Shown here one piece after another: positions 46,001-57,349 of a stretch of 64,000 bases of DNA. The DNA lies in contig QANU01066047.1 in assembly GCA_003254905.1 (NCBI GenBank), positions 19,753-83,752 of the forward strand, read 5' to 3'. The notes beneath the pieces are model-generated. The model made no database searches and was not told where the DNA came from. It saw nothing but the letters and a program-made list of their open reading frames with translations. The DNA is from Nissolia schottii (taxonomy: Eukaryota > Streptophyta > Magnoliopsida > Fabales > Fabaceae). The translations under genes were made by a program, and so were the position numbers. The stretch's first letter is position 1, and each line of letters starts with the position of its first letter.

Positions 46001-49000
46001 GTGCAGAGTCTGAAGACGCAACTTAACGTAGAGTATGACAAGGCACCCTTTTTCTTTCCGATGGATCCACAAATTCTTATTCATAATTACTATGTTATCA
46101 CAATATATGATCCATTTGACAAAACAGACGTACTAACACACTTGAACGCTTGAGACTTAGAGAATGCAGAGGATAGTAAGTAGAGATGCTTAAATTTCTT
46201 GCAGTTCTATTACTCATCAGGTGAACTTTTTAAATACACTCATTAATGGACAGATCAATAAATGCAGTATGCAGAGTAATAAATACAGTTGTATGTACAA
46301 TAAATGTACTTGCTAATTTTCTTCGTGCGTGACTTATATGCCTAGTCAAGCATGCTCTTGCTGCAGTCATCGATCCATTGTTATTATTTCCAACAAATGA
46401 AATTATAAGAGATCTGTTTTATCATAAGATAAATCTTTGGGCAAGGTAAAAATTAAATTAATAAACATAGGGTTAAATATGTTTTTAATCTCTCATAAAT
46501 TTCAAATTTTGTGTTTTATCCTCATAATATTTTTTGTAAAAAATCGTTTCTCAAAAATTTTTTTGGTAAGGTTTTAGTCCCTGCTTTCATGTTAAGTTGT
46601 TAACTGCTGACGTGACAATTTGTCATGTGGCGAAGGTGAGAGAGAGGGGGAGGATGAGAGAAGCAGGTGAGGGCACATGGGTGAGCTTGCTTCACTAGCA
46701 GAGGCGGGGGCGGCGGCTCATGGAACTGGAGCGGCGAAGAAGACAGCAAGCGTAAGCTGAGAGCAGCATGAGAGTAAGCAGAGAAAGCAATGGTTGGGTT
46801 AACCGTGTTACCTGCCACGCGACCAAGTTAACTGTCATGTCAGCATTTAACGGCTTAACATAACGGCTTCACATGACGGCAGGAACTAAAACCTTACTAA
46901 AAAAATTACAAGGGACAATTTTTAGGAAAAATATTTATGAGCAAAACACAGTTTGAAATTTTTGATGGACTAAAAACATGTTTAACCCATAAACATATAA
47001 TGGCGAAAGTTGTCTCTCATTTTTGGTTTGGCTACAAATAATGCAGCAATAAACATGATGAATGTGAAATTTGATTTTAAAACAAACATGCACCAACTGT
47101 GCCCTGTTAGCTGACTTTCACGTAGCAAATTTATACTATTATGCAGATTAAAATTCTGGAGGGAGTAAAACAGGCACATGAAAGAATGTGTACTTACATT
47201 TAATTGAGAAGCCTTCTCTTTAAGTACATGCATTGCTTCATCAGGCTGCGGCACAGTAAAAGCTGGAACCCGATGCTACATTATATTATGAAATAAATAC
47301 ATAAAAGGGATAAAAGGAAACTCTTAGGAGGAAAACATAGAATTAAAAAAAAAAACAGCATTGAGTGTTAAAAGGGAAGGGAAGACAGGAAAGTGTAGGA
47401 GTAAAGAAAAATGTAATCAAAGCTGTGCTGCAAAGGAAAGTGGACATTTTTGATATAAAGTTCAAAAGGAATACATTTTTCTTTCTTACAAAAGAGAAAG
47501 GAATGAAAACAATGCAGGAGTGCGAATCCGTACTCGACAGGGTGCAAGACATAGAGCACATATTTAAAGTAGAGGCTTTTCACTCTGAACAGCCAGGGTT
47601 TTAGTAGTGGGCTCTCATCTACATCAGAAAAGGAGTAATTTTTATTCTAAAATTTACCTTGAAGATACCAGCCTTCTCACCAGCAATTTCTCCAAGAGTA
47701 TTCCCTGTTAACAGAATCCCACAGGAGGAATTAAACCAAATTGGTTAAACAAATCAGTGGCAGTTCAACATGAAGTTCAACCATAATACTAGGGATGACA
47801 ATTTTACCCGCATCCGCGGATAATATAAGGGGACCAGGGGATGGATATTTTTCTTATTCAACGGGGCGGGGGAGGGGATCATTACCCCCATACCCACGGG
47901 GACCAGATATAAAATGTCTAAACTACTCCTAGCTGTTTATATTGTATTATATTATATATATTAAATTTAGATTCAAATTAAATACTATTATTTTGGTTTT
48001 TATTATTTTTATTATAGGTGTTTTAATTTATTGGACCTATATAAATTATCCTTTGATAACTTCAATTATAATGGATTTTTAGAATTATGATTATAGTTTA
48101 CTTTCTTTCTGTTTTTTCAATTTAACCTTTTTTAATAATTTATTGGATATCCATAGATATCTGCGGGTACTCATTTATCCACGAGGGTGATAGAATACGG
48201 GTACCCGCACGGGGAATGGGGGTGAATTTTTAACCATGGGGTGCAGATGGGGAGACTATCCCCCACCCCCACCTAGCCCCATTGCCATTCCTACATAATA
48301 CGTTTTCTGGCATGTGGGCAAGACTTAGATTATCACACAAATTGCAGCACAATAATATTTAGACATAGTTTGTACATTTAATAAGATACAAAAGAAGTCA
48401 CATCATTCACCTATGCAGTTCTGTTTTCTCAAATCTCAACACATATAATACTCATACCACGCATAAATTGGTTTTTTGATAGTGTTGTTTCATGATTTTA
48501 ATTACCAATAATAGATACACATCAAATTAGCGGTTACCTATAAAAAAAGAAAAAATAGAACACTAACCAAGAATCTCCATGTGGTCATATCCAAGGGATG
48601 CTATACCACACACAATAGGTGCCTGCACCTGAAATATCAACGCATCTACGTGAGCTTTTTCCAAAATATCAAATATATAAGCAATCTGATAGTAGTGGCA
48701 GTCTGCTACAGACCAACACATTTCTGCCGAAATGACAATTATACATACCACATTTGTTGCATCGTATCTGCCACCTAAACCAACCTCCATTATGCAAACA
48801 TCTACCTGCATAAAATTTTATAATACAGCCATAAAGCAACTTTTATCCATTGGTACTAAAAATGTAAATTATACAAAAATTATTATCAGTATGGGCTATG
48901 GAGCAAGTCTGTGTAGGAATTTTTAAAGCACAGGAATCAAACCTGCTCTGCTGAAAATATCTTGAAGCCAAGTAAAACAAGGAAGTGAAAGAAAGTGGGC

Positions 49001-51111
49001 ATTGGAACATTGTCATTGGTTTTTTCCTGGGCATCCCAAAATAAGACTCCAGTTACGTTAATACTACGAGCAAGCACATCAAATCACTCAAGTTTTCCAA
49101 GAGCCTGAAAATACTTGTTTGAAGTGATCACTGTGATGATGAGGCATGCATAAACTTTAAAATATGGTATTATTGTTTATCGAACCAAAATTGTGACTAT
49201 TAAGGTAGAACATCTTGTTGGAGCACAGAACAGAAGTTGATTTGCTAGAATCATCAAAGTGACAATTAAAACTTCCAGATGACACTCAAATCAACATAAC
49301 ATATTAAAACTAGCCAATTCGAGTAATATCAATATTTGCTCTGCCAGCAACTATCTTCCAAAATCAATGCAAGGACTCAAAAGGAGAAAAAATGACATAG
49401 CTTCAAAACTTTAACAATTTCACAGAAAATATACATCTTGCACTCTTAACAGTTGTTGGTAAACTAGTTTATAGAACAGTAAAGCTATGTTGGAAAAAAC
49501 TACCAGTAGTCCAAAAATAGTAGGAAGGTGATTTGGTTCTGGTTCAGAATTAAAAAAAAGAAGGTAAAAGTGATAACCTCGTTTTCCACCTTACCAAATC
49601 TTCTTCCCACAAAAATTCTAATGAAGTAATTTATTCACAGAAGTATACCTTTAGTCTATCATAACACCACCAGAAATATGCTAAAAATTTCTCTTCACAG
49701 ATTTCCACACTGCAGAAGCAACAAAAATAATGCTAATAAATCACATCACACTAGCTATGTTGCAATGATGAATTAAAAAGACAGCATATAACACAATTAA
49801 GTAGGTATATGGAATTTGGTAAAAGTGTAGAAGTTCAAGAGTGATGATTTTACAGTAACTACCAACATAAAAGATTAATTTGTTACAAAACCGTTCCAGT
49901 ATCAACAAAAATAGTAAGAATTCAGGCTTTATTAATATGCAACCTTAACAAAGCAAAGGGAAGGCACATAATGGAGATTTTTTTTGAAAAAAAATAATCA
50001 ATGACCTATTCAGAAAAATGGAGAATGAATTCAATATGCAAAATAACACCAGTTGACTTAATCATATGCATAGTAAAAGGAAATAAAATCAATCTATGCA
50101 TTTTTTTACTAACCCATCTAGACGAAACCTTTCTCGGACATCAATCAGGTGAGGAGAAGTAAAGAGCCCAGTGCGAAAACCACAATTATGCAATATTGAT
50201 TCTATGAAGGTGCATGTAGATCCCTATGGAAACACAGTGTATAGCATTACAAATGCAAGAGTAAACACTAAAAATACAGCTGGACACACACATGTGCATG
50301 TCCATGCACACAACAAGACATTCTTAAGAACTGAAAGCAGTAATTACTAGCACGAAACATGAAATCCATAGCTAGACCTCAGTTTGATACCACAAACTTG
50401 ACAAAACTTTGAACCTCTCATTGAACAGTGTAGAATACAAATTCCAAAAATACAGTAAGTTAATTTTCAAAAGCAGTTTAATGTGATGTCCTAGCAACTT
50501 TAACAAATACAGTAAAGTAAACCAAGTGAGAAGCTAGCCAACAAATGATTCAAGTGCTCGTGCCTTCACTCCCAAGCAACCATCAAAGCCGAAAAAGAAA
50601 GTACCTTCCCTTTGGTACCAGCTACATGGATGATCTTCATATTCGAAATCGCCTCCTCCAAATCAAGCATCTGTGGAATCAATAACACCCCATTGTTAAC
50701 ATCACCGCACAACTTCAATTTTTTCCCCAACAAAAGGGACCAAACATTAATTCAAAACCTCAAACCGAATTCACAAACACCGTACCTTTAGGTACTCAAA
50801 GAGCACATTGAATCGCTCCCCCAAATTGACATCACCAACACGGGTGCGTCTAGTAATCAAAGACGACAACGCCTCTAATGCCTCTTCATACGGTGTCGCT
50901 GACGCAGACTCTGTGGACCCATTATCTCCTCCTGCAAAAGGCAAACGCCAGGTGCGGCAAATCAGCATAAAAATCGAAACTTGGGTTGAAGCAACAAGCA
51001 CACCCAACTTGAAAAGAAGCACCCAATGACGAAACAACTTGATTGAAGACAACCCCAAAACCTGAAATTTAACAATGCATATTGGGGACGAAAGGGAATA
51101 CCTTTGGACAT
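43097..51111 (-). CDS. FPGS: Folylpolyglutamate synthase, probably cytosolic isoform
   Basis: FPGS adds glutamates to folates in an ATP-dependent ligation, retaining them in the cell and tuning one-carbon metabolism. Exons: 51111-51102, 50931-50786, 50670-50605, 50223-50114, 49709-49649, 49026-48943, 48805-48749, 48628-48568, 47704-47658, 47275-47198, 45862-45698, 45601-45311, 44919-44841, 44676-44524, 43974-43823, 43156-43097; GT-AG throughout, 539 aa. The P-loop GTKGKGSTCTF spans residues 70-80 across an exon junction. The second signature, [17 protein letters not shown], begins at residue 163; GEKAGIFK and the C-domain [12 protein letters not shown] (about 334-345) follow. [16 protein letters not shown] is also present. 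The protein starts [20 protein letters not shown] with no transit peptide, which favours the cytosolic form (the Arabidopsis DFD type). The first coding exon is only 10 nt. Introns contain two dated insertions (46470-46988 and 47790-48293). Confidence 0.95.
43993..44134. repeat. 71-bp tandem duplication with GT microsatellite in FPGS intron
   Basis: The unit ATAAACAGATTATCTAGTCA ... TTGTCCATTATTCTAAA followed by (GT)n is repeated with a 71-bp period (aligned words at 43995 and 44066). It lies in the intron between exons 14 and 15. It looks like a recent local duplication; the GT runs are potential length polymorphisms. Confidence 0.85.
46470..46988. mobile_element. Mutator-like miniature inverted-repeat element in FPGS intron
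   Basis: This 519-bp element starts GGGTTAAATATGTTTTTAAT and its right end read inverted is GGGTTAAACATGTTTTTAGT, giving long terminal inverted repeats. It is flanked by a perfect 9-bp duplication ATAAACATA (46461-46469 and 46989-46997), the length made by Mutator-like transposases. The interior has no transposase; a GA/CG-rich middle (about 46620-46810) differs in composition. It lies in the FPGS intron between exons 10 and 11. A one-ended relative is at 32685. Confidence 0.85.
47790..48293. mobile_element. hAT-type miniature element in FPGS intron
   Basis: This 504-bp element has left end TAGGGATGACAAT and inverted right end TAGGAATGGCAAT, and a perfect 8-bp duplication CATAATAC at 47782-47789 and 48294-48301. 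G/C-rich subterminal words (ACCCGCATCCGCGG; GCGGGTACTCA) flank an AT-rich core. No coding capacity. It lies between FPGS exons 8 and 9. Confidence 0.88.
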
Positions 51112-52903
51112 GGCTATCGTGGACTGAAATCTGAATCAAATAGAACCAAAAATAAATAAACAAATAAATAAAGGATTTTTTTTTTCTTCTTTTTTCGTTT
51201 TCTGTGTGTGAATTGTGAAGCTGAGAGATGGAGATAGGAGATGTAGGCGTGAGAGAGGGAGATAGAGATATAGTTACAGCGTGGGGTGGAGGGAGAAATG
51301 TAAGGTGGGGCCGGGATTGAAGGATTGGGAGTTGAAAAGGGTAGTGTTTTGAGGTGTGCGTGATGTGGTGGTGGTTGTTGATGCAGAGAAGGATAACTTG
51401 AGCTGCTTCAGATTGAAGTGGGGACGGAGCAATGGCAATGACATTCTCCGTTGATGCCGGACAGGGACATGCTGCTTGAACAAGCAATGTTATAATTACC
51501 ATAAAATTTCGACAACAATCATTCAATTTTTTTTTTTTTTTATAAAAGCATGAATTTTATCATTGTCAGGTTTTCTCTTTTTATGGGGGAATCAATGCTG
51601 TTGCGAGAGAGTTGTGTGATTATTGTCCAAATTTTATCGTATAAATAGCATTGTTGTGTTTTATTACTTCCTTTGTTTAATATTACATGTTGTTTCGGAC
51701 AAATGTGAGGAGCGCTCTTTGACGTAAAGGTTTTTCAAGCACCTGAGTTAAAAACTTAATGATATTGAAAAAATCTTGAGCAAGTCGCTTGAGGACTAAA
51801 CGTAAATCACAAGGGCGATTTGTAATATACTGCTTTTCCCTTAGTAAAAGCCCTGCCCTAGAAATGCATGTACAAGCTCTATATCTATGTTAAAAATTTA
51901 GAAACATAAATTCTTATGCCAAAAATGTCCATAAAGGTAATAGTTCACAATTTCACGAAAATCCCGCGACACCGAATTTGTTACCTTTCATCACTAGAAT
52001 TTAATCGTGCGTCAAAGGCATCTGGTCAAGAACACTTTTATGGAAAATAAATTTACATATACCTTAGATGAACTTAAATTCCCCATTAGGATAACTAAAT
52101 GATCACGATAGGGTGATCGGAATATTTTTAGGCCACCCTTACACGAGCACCCGCACAGCAAAAGACCAAACATGATCAAACCAGATTGAAAAGTGGGTCC
52201 ATGGCCAAGCGTCAATTAGCCATGGTTCTCTCTCTCTTTCTCTCTCCTATTTTCGCTCTCTTCATGCCCACCAAGTGTTTTGGTCAAAGAGTCAAAGATA
52301 ACTCATCAAACCTATCCAATTCTTTTTATTTTATTTTTCTTTTTCTTTTTGCATGAAATTATGTGGCCAATAATGGCCAAACCACACGGCCTCCTAGGCC
52401 TATAAATAGCCCTCCAAGGCTTTCATTTCCTTACTTTCTCATCTCTTACTTCCTGCTTAAGTTCGCTCTATTCAGACACTCTGCCGTTACGCTGTCGAAA
52501 CCAGAAAATTTGCAAGAAAGGCCAAGTATTCGTGGAAACGTCTTCACCCTATCCTCACCATCACCAACACCTCTGGAATCAATAATTTGTGTGATTATAT
52601 AATTTGTGTACACTTTTTAAAGATTGAGCATGTAGATTTTTTATTTGTACTAGGTTCTAAACCCGCGCTGTAGGATACTATATTCTTAGTATAATAAAAT
52701 TAAATTAAATTGACTCCATAAGATTTGAAGAATAAAATAATAGGCTAAGTTTTTTTTTCAGTAATAACACTCATGTTGACACTACAAAAGATGGCCATTG
52801 ATTCTTAAAGAAAATGTTATGTTAAAACAAATGGTTATGCTGATCCTATGTCAATGCCTTTTATACTTACATAAGATTGGGGAAGATCCTTTTTCATTCC
52901 ATG
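51112..52903. other. FPGS leader/promoter and gene-free spacer
   Basis: About 51112-51500 is FPGS 5' UTR and promoter (GA-rich on the plus strand, i.e. CT-rich leader on the gene strand). Around 52380-52400 the plus strand has CCTATAAATAGCCCTC, a good TATA box followed by a CT-rich transcribed-looking stretch, but no convincing ORF follows (the 79-codon frame at 52363 begins upstream of that TATA box). It could be an LTR promoter or a non-coding transcript. Otherwise nothing supported. Confidence 0.4.
52385..52397 (+). promoter_or_regulatory. TATA-box-like site without an identified gene
   Basis: CTATAAATAGCC matches the plant TATA consensus, with a CT-rich leader-like stretch 40-80 bp downstream. 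No recognisable coding region follows before the element at 52904. Low confidence. Confidence 0.3.
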
Positions 52904-53197
52904 TAGAGTTGTCAAAATGAGTCTGACCCACGAGCCCAACTATTTACCCAGTTAAATAGACGAATCAGACGTATAAAATTTCGCATGCGAATAGCAAAAG
53001 CCCGTTTAGGCCTGATTCATTTAACCCGCAGGCCAAATTGGCACGTTTAGTATTAACATAGGCAAAACTCGCGGACTAGCCCGTTTACTCACATAAATGG
53101 ACGGACCAAATATATAAAAGCTGACTCGCGAATAGTAGAAGCCTTTTAAAACCCGGCTCGTTTAGGCCGGGCCCGACTAGCCCGTTTTACAGCCCTA
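52904..53197. mobile_element. hAT-type miniature element
   Basis: This 294-bp element has left end TAGAGTTGTCAAAATGAG and inverted right end TAGGGCTGTAAAACGGG, with a perfect 8-bp duplication ATTCCATG at 52896-52903 and 53198-53205. The interior has GGCCCG/CGGGCC-type words around an AT-richer core. Same family as 4097-4391 and 56687-57017. Confidence 0.85.
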
Positions 53198-53205
53198 ATT
53201 CCATG

Positions 53206-54056
53206 TTATCATAGCAAAAAATTTCCATTTTTTAATGAGCAAAAGTAATGGCATTAAAATTATTCGTTACATCGAATATATATAATAAAATTATATAAAT
53301 ATTACATAATAAATATAATAATAATATAATAATTTTATAAATAATTAATACCCAGATCAATTTATTAATTTATTAATTTATTAATTAATTAATAAGAAGA
53401 AATGTTTACGAAATGAGAGTTGGATGAGAGTTACATAACTGTTACTGATATTCATGAGGATGCATTGGTGCCATGTGTTTTCCCGTGAAATTGTATTAAT
53501 TTAGCAAAAATAGAAATTTTTGAAGCAATGCTTCACTTTTGATTTCCTTAATTATTTATAATATATATATATATATATATGTGTGTATGTATGTGTGTAT
53601 GTCTTTGTGTGTGTTGGTAATGTATACATGTATGTCCCCCTTCTATATGATTAATTGATAAAAATATATGTGGCTGTTGATTTCTTCAAACTTTTTGTCA
53701 ATAATTTCTTGTAACGTTAATTCCTTTAAGATTTAATTGATGGTAATGAGCAATCTCTTCGTTCTTTTAGACAAATTCTTGTAACGTTAATCCCTTAACA
53801 ATCTTGTAACTCACTTCCTGATACTACGTACAAACTTCAATATATAGTATTCCTTGTATATATTGAAATCATTCCTTCAGAATATGGAAATGATGCCATC
53901 AGTAATTTTCATTTAATCAGATTTAGTGTTAAGTTTAATTTAACAAAAAAAGCAGGAAGAAAACTGTGGGAGTGTATGTCTTTCATAATTCAGATAAATC
54001 AATAACCAAAAAGCATTATTAGTGAAATGTTTCGTCAACATTTTTGTGATAAAATC

Positions 54057-54093
<37 letters not shown>

Positions 54094-54983
54094 CCCAATT
54101 TTAATATAATATATAATATAATGACTTTCTAAATTCCTTCTTCTTCTTCCTGAAAGCTTGAACTCTTATATCTATCCATGTTTCCTTAGAATTTAAGAAG
54201 GAGAAGACATGTCAAGTCTATACAAGTGTCATCTCTTAACATTATCCTGATAAGGATACGTGTATGGCTTAGAATGAAATTCGGGATTAATAGCTTATCC
54301 TCTTAGTTTATCGTCTTGTACGGTTGGCCTTCTATAAATAGATATATTAAAATGGTTGCAAAATCTAAAATAAGACACACATGGTTTAGTCTTGTCTAAT
54401 AAAACCACAGATCTAATCGTAAAAGCGGTGAAACTGAAGTTCAATATTTTTTTAAAAAAAATTGGCTACAATTTTACTGAAAAGAAGTAGCTGTTTACTT
54501 TACCTTTATTGAAAAGTTAATTAACAAATCAAAGTGACCTTTCTGTCTATGCCCATTGCTGTCCCCAACCGCTTCATTTTATAATGATAGGCACTGTCTT
54601 AAGGATAGAACATGGATTATTTGGACCTATTGATTTATAATACTGATGATGATGCCATACATCAGGTCCTCGTTAAGACGAATAAAGTAATTGAATGTAA
54701 ACAAAGTGAATATTATGCCGATTTGTTTTTTTTAACGTAGCTTATAGATTGAGTTCCAAAAACAAAATTGCAGTCTTTAGGTAACAATGAGTAAAATCAA
54801 CGAAGACGCCAACAGTACTGCAGCTTTTACACTTGAGTATGTCATCTAATTTGTTCTCATTGTAAAATGGTAACTCGTTTGAGAAGTGCTTGTCCAAATG
54901 CAACCGAAAGAGTGAAATATATCCCATGTATAGATAGTTATTCGTAGCCTCATGGATAACTAATTGCAAGTTTAATTCATTTG
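53206..54983. other. Gene-free, very AT-rich spacer
   Basis: Contains AT-rich tandem words (TTATTAATTTATTAATT near 53363-53390) and (AT)n/(GT)n microsatellites at about 53560-53615 and 54058-54090. No supported gene. Confidence 0.5.
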
Positions 54984-54988
54984 CAAAC

Positions 54989-55424
54989 TGTACCGGAGAG
55001 GTACGTTTCGGATCATAGAGCTCCGTGGATGATGGCTGGATCTAGCGAGGCGGTACTAGCAAAGACTCCGATGCTTAAGTCAAAAGTAGTGGTTAGAATC
55101 TGAGAGTTTACCTGATAGGTTGACCGTGTTTATATACCTGGATGACATCCGTAATTTTCCTCAACTCCGCGTATATTCTTGCTGTTTTGCGTCCGAGTAT
55201 CGCGGAGTGATGCTTGCGGGGGGAGTCTATTACGGAGATATCTTTCCTATTTTGCCTCTAGGGATCGTGGAGTGATGGCAGCTGATTGATTTGGAGTCAG
55301 TTCGGGTCGCGCTGGCTCCGTTGGGTCATTCCGCGAGTTTGGGCCGTCATATCCACTTGGGCTGTACTCGTGGGTTGACCGTGGACATTCCGCGGAACGG
55401 GCCTAAGAGGCCCAGTCCGTAACA
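54989..55424. mobile_element. Solo LTR
   Basis: A 436-bp block, more G/C-rich than its surroundings, starts TGTACCGGAGAGG and ends CCGTAACA (TG...CA). It is flanked by a perfect 5-bp duplication CAAAC at 54984-54988 and 55425-55429. No internal retroelement sequence or second copy is present. Together these are the marks of a solo LTR left by recombination between the two LTRs of one element. Confidence 0.78.
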
Positions 55425-55429
55425 CAAAC

Positions 55430-56686
55430 ATTTTAATTCATTTTAATGGAATAGGGTTCCTCTTGAAGTCGTGCTTCTTACAATTCCGTTTGTTTAATTT
55501 TGCACCGACTCCAAGAAACATATGCAGATGGACATGTTTGCAAAAAAAGAGTATCACCCCCGATGACATTACAATTTTGACTTTAAAATAGTTTAAATTG
55601 ACATGTTCCTTCAATAGGTTACTGTTTTCACTGCAAGTGATATCGTGTGATACTACACTAAGTAAACATTGTTGGAAATTTATATTTTCAATATTTGTTG
55701 GCTCATATTCGTTAACGATTATATTAGCTATTTATCATATATGGCTTAATTTGGTGATCTAATTATTTGGTTAAATGCCTTGTTAGATTTAAAGAAAAAC
55801 GAATGTGGGCCAAAATGGATAGATACCTATCAGGGGATAATGGGAACCCTGGTGAGCTTAAATACGCAGGAACGGTTAGGGTCCCCAAGACACTAAATCA
55901 GAAAACGTTTTCACTTCTCCCAATCAGAAGAAAAACCTCAGGAACTAAGAGATTTGGTTAAGGAAGGCCACAGAACCATTATCTTGTTCGCGCTCAATCG
56001 CTGTAAAGGTTTCGCGGGCATCAACCATGGATACATGCATTTTGCAGTCCCTTAATCCTTAGTAATTTGACATGATGTAATTGCCAAAATTTCTAACAAA
56101 CATGTCCTGCTACCTAAATGTACTCAATGTCATACTACTGTTCCTGTCATTTTGAAATTGCTAATATTTCTAACACTCCTATCTCAAGTCCCTACGAAAT
56201 ATCATCATACGATAGTAGATAATCACATCTATAAATGCTTTTCTATTACATTGTTTTTTTTTTTTTAGAAAAACAGTTATACAAACTAATTTTTTATTTA
56301 AAAAAAAAAGGTTTTCAAGTGAGGTAGATTGAGGAAATATAGGTTATAAAGTAGTAAAATACTGGTGAAAAATGTCAGCTTAAACTTATGAGAACATGTC
56401 TTACTTTGTTATTGTTCATTTGTGCAATAAAATTGTTCATGCCGTAAAAAAGCCATTCACGGATAACTGTCCCAAGGGCCTTCACCAAACTCTTTGGCAC
56501 CGTCCTGTGAATACGATTACCCTGTAAACAACCATTTAGATTCATTCACGCATGCTTGTTCTTTGAGAATTAAAATGATAAAAATTTTGAACTGTCTCGG
56601 CGACAAAGTTGTCATGTGCTAACCTCTTCATCTTGTAACACTAACACTAATTCCAGCCTGTACATGTATATACATATACATGTACA
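55430..56686. other. Gene-free spacer
   Basis: No supported gene; the 64-codon ORF at 55767-55961 shows no family features. Confidence 0.5.
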
Positions 56687-57017
56687 TATGGCTGTCAAAA
56701 TGGGCGGCCGTTTGGGCCTAAACAGGCCGGGCAAAAAATATGCATATTTTTAGAGTCTGACTCGTTTATGGTCGGTCCGGGAGCCTAAACGGGCTGCCTG
56801 CTAGACCGTTTATTTTTTTTTAAAAAATAAAAAAATTCAAAAAATTCAAAAAAATAAAAAAAAATTCACGGGCTCACGGGGCCGGTCTGCGGGCCAAACG
56901 AGCCAGACTTAAACAGGCCAGTCTAATTTTTTTTTAAATTTTCGTGAGCCTATTTTTTGCATGTAAAGTTCGTCCATTTAACCGGATAAACAGACCGGAC
57001 CCATTTTGACAGCCCTA
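56687..57017. mobile_element. hAT-type miniature element
   Basis: This 331-bp element has left end TATGGCTGTCAAAATGGGCG and inverted right end TAGGGCTGTCAAAATGGG. It is flanked by CATGTACA (56679-56686) and CATGTACG (57018-57025), an 8-bp duplication with one mismatch. GGCC-rich subterminal blocks surround a poly-A/T-rich core. It lies about 330 bp beyond the DAR2 stop codon. Confidence 0.8.
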
Positions 57018-57349
57018 CATGTACGTACATACGCATCTATCATGTTAAAAGCACTATTTCATACGCATAGTACTGTAGACTGATGGAAATGGTGTTTAAG
57101 CGACGTGTCTAATTTGAGCGCGGCGATAATAATTGAGCTTTGATTAGAAATAGAGGAGAGAATGAGTTGCTGCATGGATCACGAAAGAAAGAGCACTTTT
57201 TTTTTTTTCCTTTTATGTGTGTGTCTAAAATGAGAGAAGGCAAAGAGGCATGCGTATTATTAGTGAATTTCCATCCAACCAATCCTACACCACGAAGCAC
57301 TAGAGCACTCCAAACTAACTAACTCAACTCGCCGCAGGGAGCAACGACA

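Noticed and set aside
50771-51526. A 251-codon minus-strand ORF covering the start of FPGS
   Set aside because: It reads through the first FPGS intron and leader; splicing at 51102|50931 gives the conserved protein, and the extra N-terminus is low-complexity leader translation.
52363-52602. 79-codon plus-strand ORF
   Set aside because: Its start lies upstream of the local TATA-like box and the translation shows no domain or homology I recognise.
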